Below are positions 14,243 to 19,294 of a DNA stretch of 19,294 bases, in pieces; position 1 is the stretch's first letter, and each line of letters opens with the position of its first letter. The DNA is from Ruminococcaceae bacterium UBA6855. GTDB lineage: Bacteria; Bacillota; Clostridia; Oscillospirales; Acutalibacteraceae. The position numbers and the translations under genes were made by a program. Where the stretch lies: assembly GCA_002451755.1 (NCBI GenBank), contig DKDF01000015.1, positions 1 through 19,294 of the forward strand, read 5' to 3'. Under the pieces are notes generated by a model, which searched no databases, had not been told where the DNA came from, and saw only the letters and a list, made by a program, of their open reading frames with translations.

Positions 14243-14271
14243 TTGAATATTTTTTGAAAATCTGTTATTCT
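14243..14271 (+). promoter_or_regulatory. Promoter for trxA, with an alternative upstream
   Basis: TTGAAT (14243-14248), a 17-base spacer and TATTCT (14266-14271) with an extended TG at 14263-14264. A start near 14278 would place the 6-bp hairpin GCCGGA/TCCGGC (14279-14295) at the very 5' end of the mRNA. A second candidate further upstream is TTGATC (14172-14177), 16 bases, TATAAT (14194-14199). Confidence 0.5.
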
Positions 14272-14322
14272 AAATAATGCCGGAGGATATCCGGCAAAGT
14301 GAAGAGAAAGGAAGGATACGAA

Positions 14323-14634
14323 ATGTCAGTTATAACTGTTACAAAAGATAATTTTGATAAAGAAGTGTTACAGAGCGATAAACCCGTCCTGCTCGATTTT
14401 TGGGCGTCGTGGTGCGGTCCGTGCCGCATGGTCTCGCCGATAGTTGACGAGATAGCCGCCGAAAATCCCGACAAAAAAGTCGGCAAGGTCAATGTCGACG
14501 AAGAGCCGGAGCTTGCGTCAAAGTTCGATGTTATGAGTATACCCACTCTGCTCGTGTTTGAGGACGGCGAGCTGGTCAACCGCGCCGTCGGAGCGCGCCC
14601 GAAAGAGATGATACTCGATTTGTTTGAGGAGTAA
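14323..14634 (+). CDS. trxA: Thioredoxin
   Basis: A 103-residue cytosolic thioredoxin that reduces protein disulfides, recharged by thioredoxin reductase (not in this window). The redox motif WCGPC is near residues 29-33 within FWASWCGPCRM, and the cis-proline loop SIPTLLVFEDGE is present, so the fold is complete and standard. I chose the ATG at 14323, which follows AAGGAAGG (14308-14315) by seven bases, rather than an in-frame GTG at 14299 that would add eight residues and place the ribosome binding site inside the gene. A terminator follows eight bases after the stop, so it is probably a single-gene transcript. Confidence 0.96.
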   Translation: MSVITVTKDNFDKEVLQSDKPVLLDFWASWCGPCRMVSPIVDEIAAENPDKKVGKVNVDEEPELASKFDVMSIPTLLVFEDGELVNRAVGARPKEMILDLFEE

Positions 14635-14641
14635 TTTAAAG

Positions 14642-14667
14642 TACCGCAGGCTCTCTGCGGTATTTTT
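14642..14667 (+). terminator. Rho-independent terminator of trxA
   Basis: TACCGCAG (14642-14649) pairs with CTGCGGTA (14655-14662) around a five-base loop, followed by five T. Confidence 0.9.
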
Positions 14668-14717
14668 GTTTGCTGATATAACTTTGCGGATGTAACACTG
14701 ATGAGAGGAGATGCAGT

Positions 14718-15515
14718 ATGAAAAGCTCGGTCAAACGCATTATCTGCATAGGCGTTGTTGCTGTTGTTGCCGTGTGCGCGGCGCTCTTGGCGCACTTTTT
14801 CCCCGGAAACAGCGCGGACGGCTCTGCGGATATAGTCAGAGCCTCCGTCGATGAAAACGGCGTGGCGTCCTTCGGCTGCAAGTCGGATAACGACTATGCG
14901 GGCCTTGTGCTCAACAGAAAGGACAAGACGTTCAATTTTATGCAGTCGTATCGGTTCTCCGCCGCCATGAGCGGCACTTACGAAGAGAATGACGATTATC
15001 TGATACTTACCGCGAAAAGCTCCGACTCGCAGAGCAAATTTACATTCAGAAAACAAAAAGACGGTCTCGAATTTCTTGCCAAAAAGTCCGACCCCGTGCG
15101 GGAGTTCTGCTATTCTACGGATTTCGAAAAGACTGATAAGTGCCTAAAAAATAAAGCCCTTTTCATGCCCGAGTCCATCCGTACCGATGTTATAACTTAC
15201 ATCGGCAAGAACGAGCACGACGGTCAAAAAGACTATGTCGAAATCGTCCTGTCGCCCGCAGACGGCAGTTATTCCATGTACAGGAGCGGCATGAGTGACT
15301 GCTCGACCGGCACTTACGAAGAAAAGGACAATCGCCTTATTCTTAGTGACGACAACGGCAGGGATAAATATTATTTTGAAATCAGCGGCAATGAACTTGT
15401 CCTCGATTCTAAAAAGTCGGCGAAAAAGCCCTATATTTATTCCGATGCTGTGCTCGAAAAGCTCGCGGGAGGGCAGCATCCGTCAGATGTCCTTGAAAGC
15501 TATTTCAAAAGCTGA
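14718..15515 (+). CDS. Secreted or membrane-anchored protein with two internal repeats
   Basis: 265 residues, family not recognised. The N-terminus (KSSVKRIICIGVVAVVAV, then ALLAHFF to about residue 28) is a signal peptide or membrane anchor; there is no convincing lipobox, so the rest probably faces outside. Residues 62-125 and 176-235 are diverged copies of one unit: SGTYEENDDYLILTA (85-99) matches TGTYEEKDNRLILSD (197-211), each preceded by a (L/I)VL start and followed by (K/Y)F-rich strands and a ...L(A/D)(K/S)KKS end. The alternating pattern suggests two small beta domains. Cysteines occur at 54, 131, 142 and 195. The ribosome binding site is GAGGAG. It follows the trxA terminator by 50 bases; no convincing promoter was seen between. 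Confidence 0.75.
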   Translation: MKSSVKRIICIGVVAVVAVCAALLAHFFPGNSADGSADIVRASVDENGVASFGCKSDNDYAGLVLNRKDKTFNFMQSYRFSAAMSGTYEENDDYLILTAKSSDSQSKFTFRKQKDGLEFLAKKSDPVREFCYSTDFEKTDKCLKNKALFMPESIRTDVITYIGKNEHDGQKDYVEIVLSPADGSYSMYRSGMSDCSTGTYEEKDNRLILSDDNGRDKYYFEISGNELVLDSKKSAKKPYIYSDAVLEKLAGGQHPSDVLESYFKS

Positions 15516-15542
15516 CAGCATTAAAAATTAAAAAACATCCGC

Positions 15543-15580
15543 AAAAAAAGCATCCGCAGAAGTTTTCGTTCTGCGGATGC
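15543..15580 (-). terminator. Terminator of the FAD/Fe-S oxidoreductase operon
   Basis: A perfect 12-bp stem GCATCCGCAGAA/TTCTGCGGATGC with a seven-base loop (15550-15580). On the minus strand it is followed at once by seven U (plus-strand A at 15543-15549), which fits the operon ending at 15602. On the plus strand a looser T-rich stretch follows, so it may also end the gene at 14718-15515. Confidence 0.9.
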
Positions 15581-15601
15581 TCGATTTATTTTTTATGCCT
15601 T

Positions 15602-15967
15602 TTACGCCTCGGGGCAGATGTTCGTCGCAACAATATCAACGCCGGTGCCGAGTGTGTTCGCGCAGACAACATCGCCGATCTTGACCGGAGCCTTGATCTC
15701 AAGCTTTGCTATCTCCTTGACGCAGTCCTTGACCTTGTCCTTCGGAACAGCCTTTGCGGACTTGACGGGAACAACGGGGTGAACGCCGCCGCTGACCTTG
15801 ACAGTCGTTGTCAGGCTTCTCTCGGGGTGGGTGCACTCGGTTCTCGCGTAGGCGTCGCCGCGCTTGCAGGTGTTGCCGGTAACGCTGAGGATCTCTCCGT
15901 CGTCGTTGAGCTCAACGGAGATCTGGCAGCCCATGGGGCAGGCGACACAAATAATATCTTTTACCAT
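15602..15967 (-). CDS. DUF1667 iron-sulfur protein
   Basis: A 121-residue protein of the DUF1667 family. The N-terminus CVACPMGC with C7, C10 and C14, and C34 in NTCKRGDAY, is the likely four-Cys ligand set for an Fe-S cluster (C45 is extra). The family is known to sit beside glycerol-3-phosphate-dehydrogenase-like and FAD/NAD oxidoreductase genes, as here. It starts two bases after the stop of the flavoprotein gene with GGAGGAA inside that gene's end, so the pair is probably translationally coupled. A role as an electron-carrying subunit of the three-protein complex is inference. Confidence 0.9.
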   Translation of the reverse strand: MVKDIICVACPMGCQISVELNDDGEILSVTGNTCKRGDAYARTECTHPERSLTTTVKVSGGVHPVVPVKSAKAVPKDKVKDCVKEIAKLEIKAPVKIGDVVCANTLGTGVDIVATNICPEA

Positions 15968-15969
15968 GA

Positions 15970-17226
15970 TTATTCCTCCACCTGAATTTCGATTATGCCG
16001 TTCTCATCAAAGTTCTTGAGCATGTCGCTCTTGATGATGACGTTCTCCATCTCGCCGGGAGCGAGTCTCGGGCGCTTTTTGCTGATGAGCGTCTCGCCGT
16101 TGTAGGTGACAACGACCTTGGCATTCTTGTGAACGTCGCCGACTCTGAAGAAGAGCTTGACATCCTCGTCCTCGCCGAGGGCAATCTTCTGCGGCACGAT
16201 GTAGCGCACGCCGTTGATGCCTCTGGTCTTGACGTATTTCTTCTCTTTGTTTCCGCCGTTCTTTATGTATCTCGCTGCGCCCTCGCCGGCCGTCTGGCTC
16301 TCAAGGGTAACGAAGTCAACAAGATCGTGAACGTGCAGCACGTTGCCGCAGGCGAAAACGCCGGGGTGGGTGGTCTCTCTGTATTCATCGACTATCGGCC
16401 CGCCGGTGACGCGGTCAAATTCTATGCCCATGTTCTTGCTCAGCTCGTTCTCGGGGATAAGACCGACGGAAAGCATGAGCGTGTCGCAGGGGACATATTC
16501 CTCAGTGCCGGGGATCGGGCGGCGGTTCTCGTCGACCTTTGCAATGGTGACGCCCTCAAGGCGCTCCTTGCCGTGGATGTCGATAACCGTGGTGCTGAGT
16601 TTAAGCGGGATGTCGAAGTCGTTGAGGCACTGGACGATGTTTCTCGTCAGTCCGCTCGAATAGGGCATCAGCTCGCAGACCATCTTGACGTGCGCACCCT
16701 CAAGGGTCATGCGGCGCGCCATGATAAGACCGATATCACCCGAGCCGAGGATAACGACTTCCTTGCCGGGCATATAGCCGTCAATGTTGACATATTTCTG
16801 TGCAGTACCTGCGGAGAGAACGCCGGCGCAGCGGGTGCCCGCGATGTTGAGCGCGCCTCTCGGACGCTCGCGGCAGCCCATTGCAAGAATGACTGCGGTG
16901 GCGTCGATTTCAATAAGACCGTCCTCTTTGTTGACTGCGGTGACGACGTTGTCGTCGGAAATGGAGAGCACCATCGTGTCTGTCTTTACAACAATGTCGG
17001 TGTCCTCAACAAGCTCGATGAAACGCGCGGCGTATTCGGGACCCGAAAGCTCCTCGCCGAAGTAGTGCAGACCGAAGCCGGTGTGTATGCACTGCTCAAG
17101 GATACCGCCGAGAGTCTCTGCGCGCTCGAGTATGATTATCTTTTCAACGCCGCTTTCGCGCGCCTTGAGCGCAGCGGCCATGCCTGCGGGGCCTCCGCCG
17201 ATAACGGCAAGATCATATTTAAGCAT
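15970..17226 (-). CDS. FAD/NAD(P)-dependent oxidoreductase of the glycerol-3-phosphate dehydrogenase complex type
   Basis: A 418-residue flavoprotein with two dinucleotide-binding sites: FAD GGGPAG (10-15) and NAD(P) GSGDIG (161-166). The segment ETLGGILEQCIHTGFGL (37-53) is typical of the flavoproteins paired with DUF1667 proteins. The FAD-closing motif is GVFACGNVLHVHDLVD in the last third. A beta-rich tail follows (about 345-418, KIALGEDEDVKLFFRVGDV). It probably passes electrons between the substrate dehydrogenase and NAD(P) or another carrier. It lies 36 bases downstream of the dehydrogenase gene and two bases upstream of the DUF1667 gene. Confidence 0.9.
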   Translation of the reverse strand: MLKYDLAVIGGGPAGMAAALKARESGVEKIIILERAETLGGILEQCIHTGFGLHYFGEELSGPEYAARFIELVEDTDIVVKTDTMVLSISDDNVVTAVNKEDGLIEIDATAVILAMGCRERPRGALNIAGTRCAGVLSAGTAQKYVNIDGYMPGKEVVILGSGDIGLIMARRMTLEGAHVKMVCELMPYSSGLTRNIVQCLNDFDIPLKLSTTVIDIHGKERLEGVTIAKVDENRRPIPGTEEYVPCDTLMLSVGLIPENELSKNMGIEFDRVTGGPIVDEYRETTHPGVFACGNVLHVHDLVDFVTLESQTAGEGAARYIKNGGNKEKKYVKTRGINGVRYIVPQKIALGEDEDVKLFFRVGDVHKNAKVVVTYNGETLISKKRPRLAPGEMENVIIKSDMLKNFDENGIIEIQVEE

Positions 17227-17262
17227 TAGTATTCATCCTTTCATGCTGCGAAAATTCGCAGA

Positions 17263-18699
17263 TCACTTAGTCCTGCCGAAGAGGATCTTTGACTCTCCGC
17301 CGCATTTTGTGATTTCATCAAGCTCCTGACCAAGCTCTCTTGCAAGTATCTCGACTACCTTCGAGCCGCAGAAGCCGCCCTGGCAGCGACCCATTCCGGC
17401 TCTCGTGCGGCGCTTTACGCCGTCAACATCAATGGCGCCTGCGGGCGCGTGGATAGCGTCGAGAATCTCGCCCTCGGTTATAGTCTCGCAGCGGCAGATA
17501 ACCCTGCCGTATGCGCTGTTCTTTTCAACAAGTGCCTTGCGCTCTTCCGCGCTCATGTGGCGGAAACGCACGGGAGCGGGTCTGCCGGGGATGAAGTCCG
17601 CCTTCTCGCTGACTTCGCCCTTGTCCTGCAGAATCATGTCGCAGACATAAAGGCCGATAGCGGGAGCGGAGGAGAGACCGGGCGACTCGATGCCGGCAAC
17701 ATTTATGAACTTCGCGTCCTTCTCGCTGGGGGCGATGATGAAATCGTCGCCGGTGCTGTGGGCGCGGATGCCTGCAAACGAAGTGATGACGTCGCGGGTG
17801 GAGAGCGACGGGACGGATTTCAAAGCGGTCTTGAAAACGCCGTTCGTGCCGTCTGCGGTGGTCGAGCAGTCATCCTTTTCGTCTATATCGACTGCGCTCG
17901 GACCGACGAGCAGGTTGCCGTCAACGGTCGGGGTGACGAGAACACCCTTGCCCATCTTTGAGGGACACTGGAATATAGTGTGCTTTACCTTGTTGCCGAC
18001 TGCTCTGTCCATGAGCATATATTCGCCCTTGCGGGGAATAATGGTTATTGAATCATCGCCGATGAGAGAAGCAACCTTGTCGCAGAAAACGCCGGCGGCG
18101 TTGACGACATATTCGGCTTCGATCTCGCCTGCGTCGGACTTGAGGACAAAGTTGCCCTGCGCGTTCTTTTCAATAGCCGTAACATCAAAATTGCGGAAGA
18201 ATTCGACGCCGTTCATGACTGCGTTCTCAACTGTCGCTATCGTCAGCTCATAGGGGCAGACGATTCCGGCGGTCGGAGCATAGAGCGCGGCGACAGCCTC
18301 GTCGCTGAGGTTCGGCTCTTCGCGGTGAATAGCCTCTTTGTCGAGAATCTCGAGTCCGGGAACTCCGTTCTCTTCGCCTCTTGCCTTGAGCTCTTCAAGA
18401 GTCTCAACTTCCTCGTTCGAGAAAGCGACAACATATGAGCCGATGGGCTTGAACGGGACATGGAGCGTCTCGCACAGACCGGGCATTGCGGCAGTGCCCT
18501 CAACGTTGAGTCTCGCTTTGAGGGTGCCTGGCATTGCGTCGAAGCCTGCGTGGACAATGGCGCTGTTGGCCTTCGTTGTGCCCATCGCCATGTCGCTGCA
18601 TTTTTCAACCAATGCGACCTTGATGTTATATCGGCTCAGCTCTCTCGCGACCATTGCGCCGCTGACGCCTGCACCGATAATTGCTACATCGTATGACAT
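17263..18699 (-). CDS. FAD-dependent glycerol-3-phosphate dehydrogenase-like protein with C-terminal [2Fe-2S] BFD-like domain
   Basis: A 478-residue DAO-superfamily flavoprotein, GlpA/GlpO-like. FAD site IIGAGVSGAMVAREL (7-21) and TTKANSAIVHAGFD (41-54) fit anaerobic glycerol-3-phosphate dehydrogenase relatives, which oxidise glycerol-3-phosphate to dihydroxyacetone phosphate. NVAGIESPGLSSAPAIG (333-349) is the C-terminal FAD contact. Residues about 398-450 form a BFD-like iron-sulfur domain with ligands C402, C404, C439 and C444 (CRC ... CQGGFC). I place the start at 18699, where GGAGG lies seven bases upstream, rather than an in-frame TTG at 18777 that overlaps the promoter. No glycerol kinase or facilitator gene is present in the window, so the substrate could be another hydroxy or amino acid. 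Confidence 0.88.
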   Translation of the reverse strand: MSYDVAIIGAGVSGAMVARELSRYNIKVALVEKCSDMAMGTTKANSAIVHAGFDAMPGTLKARLNVEGTAAMPGLCETLHVPFKPIGSYVVAFSNEEVETLEELKARGEENGVPGLEILDKEAIHREEPNLSDEAVAALYAPTAGIVCPYELTIATVENAVMNGVEFFRNFDVTAIEKNAQGNFVLKSDAGEIEAEYVVNAAGVFCDKVASLIGDDSITIIPRKGEYMLMDRAVGNKVKHTIFQCPSKMGKGVLVTPTVDGNLLVGPSAVDIDEKDDCSTTADGTNGVFKTALKSVPSLSTRDVITSFAGIRAHSTGDDFIIAPSEKDAKFINVAGIESPGLSSAPAIGLYVCDMILQDKGEVSEKADFIPGRPAPVRFRHMSAEERKALVEKNSAYGRVICRCETITEGEILDAIHAPAGAIDVDGVKRRTRAGMGRCQGGFCGSKVVEILARELGQELDEITKCGGESKILFGRTK

Positions 18700-18748
18700 A
18701 TTTTTACCTCCAGACGGAAATAGTATGGCTGGTTTTACAGACATAGTT

Positions 18749-18777
18749 ATTATACCACTCTTTTTGCCGGCAGACAA
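18749..18777 (-). promoter_or_regulatory. Promoter of the FAD/Fe-S operon
   Basis: On the minus strand TTGTCT (18777-18772), a 17-base spacer and a perfect TATAAT (18754-18749) lie about 50 bases ahead of the start at 18699. The -35 box is weak, which may mean activator control. Confidence 0.65.
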
Positions 18778-18917
18778 GTATATAAAGCGTCATAATCGAT
18801 ATTTTTGTCGTTATATTTGCTCTCAATTTATGACAATTTAATTATTGTGAAAATTTTGCGCCCGCTTTAATAATTGCGCTCGCACAGGCAACAATAAACA
18901 CCGACTTTACCTTATTT

Positions 18918-18934
18918 GCGGATTTCAGATCCGC
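18918..18934 (+). promoter_or_regulatory. Hairpin just before the ribosome binding site of the sugar ABC gene
   Basis: GCGGAT pairs with ATCCGC around TTCAG, ending three bases before GGGAGG (18938-18943). It could influence translation or mRNA stability. A possible upstream promoter (TTGTGA 18845-18850, then TAATAA 18868-18873, 17-base spacer) is weak. Confidence 0.3.
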
Positions 18935-18949
18935 ACGGGAGGAAGAAAA

Positions 18950-19294
18950 ATGGAAGAATATCTTGTGCAGATGAAGGGAATATCGAAGTTCTTTCCCGGA
19001 GTCGTCGCACTCGACAAAGTTGATTTCGAGCTTCGGGCGGGCGAGGTGCATGCGCTGCTCGGCGAAAACGGAGCGGGAAAATCCACGCTGATGAAAATAA
19101 TCGGCGGAATATATCAAAAAGACGAGGGAGAAGTGAAGATACGCGGCAAAACGCAGGAGTATTCGACCGTCGCCCGGGCGTCCGAACTCGGCATCGCCGT
19201 TATCCATCAGGAGCTCAATATGTGCCGCCATCTGACCGTGGCGGAGAACATCTTTCTCGGCAGGGAGCTCAAAAAGGGCGGCGTGGTCGATTTC
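18950..19294 (+). CDS. Sugar ABC transporter ATP-binding protein, RbsA/MglA-like (3' end outside window)
   Basis: The first 115 residues of an ATPase that powers uptake of a sugar or related solute (ribose/galactose/nucleoside type, normally with two ATPase domains in one chain). Walker A is GENGAGKST (38-46) and the Q-loop is HQELN (86-90). HLTVAENIFLGREL (94-107) is typical of this subfamily. The start ATG at 18950 follows GGGAGG. The gene runs off the window with no stop. It diverges from the FAD/Fe-S operon, with which it may share a regulatory region. The permease and binding-protein genes presumably follow outside the window. Confidence 0.92.
   Translation, partial: MEEYLVQMKGISKFFPGVVALDKVDFELRAGEVHALLGENGAGKSTLMKIIGGIYQKDEGEVKIRGKTQEYSTVARASELGIAVIHQELNMCRHLTVAENIFLGRELKKGGVVDF

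Noticed and set aside
16129..17229. 366-codon plus-strand frame opposite the FAD/NAD oxidoreductase
   Set aside because: Opposite strand of a clear flavoprotein; no start signals or recognisable domain.
18700..18777. Upstream TTG start for the GlpA-like gene, adding 26 residues
   Set aside because: The extension overlaps the TATAAT promoter and the ribosome binding site, and the FAD-binding fold begins right after the internal ATG at 18699.

Overview
The window looks like a chromosomal segment of an anaerobic Clostridia-type Bacillota, probably a gut organism. Pointers are strong AGGAGG-type ribosome binding sites, moderate-to-high GC genes separated by AT-rich spacers with sigma-A-like promoters, a DUF1667-containing glycerol-3-phosphate-dehydrogenase-type operon, a YbiT-like ABC-F protein and an interspersed palindromic repeat of the kind I associate with Clostridia. 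The genus cannot be fixed from the sequence alone. No rRNA, tRNA, CRISPR array, phage gene or intact transposase was found.

Layout: (1) 1-1515, the 3' part of an ABC-F ATPase gene. (2) 1595-3424, a large membrane protein resembling O-antigen ligase/polymerase proteins, ended by a strong terminator. (3) 3587-10166, a tight seven-gene operon behind its own promoter and a leader with a hairpin at the ribosome binding site: D-amino-acid transaminase, DUF4392 D-glutamate-cyclase-like protein, PxpB, PxpC, DUF1445 D-glutamate-cyclase-like protein, PxpA, alanine racemase. (4) 10171-11646, a two-gene membrane-protein operon whose leader holds a 152-bp MITE-like inverted-repeat element. (5) 11647-11900, an imperfect inverted repeat lying between two near-identical terminator hairpins. 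(6) 11901-14105 (minus), a GH2 glycosidase, divergent from (7) thioredoxin and a secreted protein with an internal duplication. (8) 15602-18699 (minus), a three-gene FAD/Fe-S oxidoreductase operon of the glycerol-3-phosphate dehydrogenase type, divergent from (9) a truncated sugar ABC transporter ATPase gene.

The most interesting part is the seven-gene operon. Vertebrate D-glutamate cyclase (DGLUCY) is one protein made of a DUF1445 part and a DUF4392 part. Here the two parts are separate genes placed among the three subunits of bacterial 5-oxoprolinase (PxpABC) and next to two enzymes that make or use D-alanine and D-glutamate. Read together, the genes suggest a route alanine/D-alanine <-> D-glutamate -> 5-oxoproline -> L-glutamate, a way to recover or dispose of D-glutamate from wall precursors. 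Which 5-oxoproline enantiomer PxpABC accepts here is the unresolved step. The family assignments are strong; the pathway as a whole is inference.
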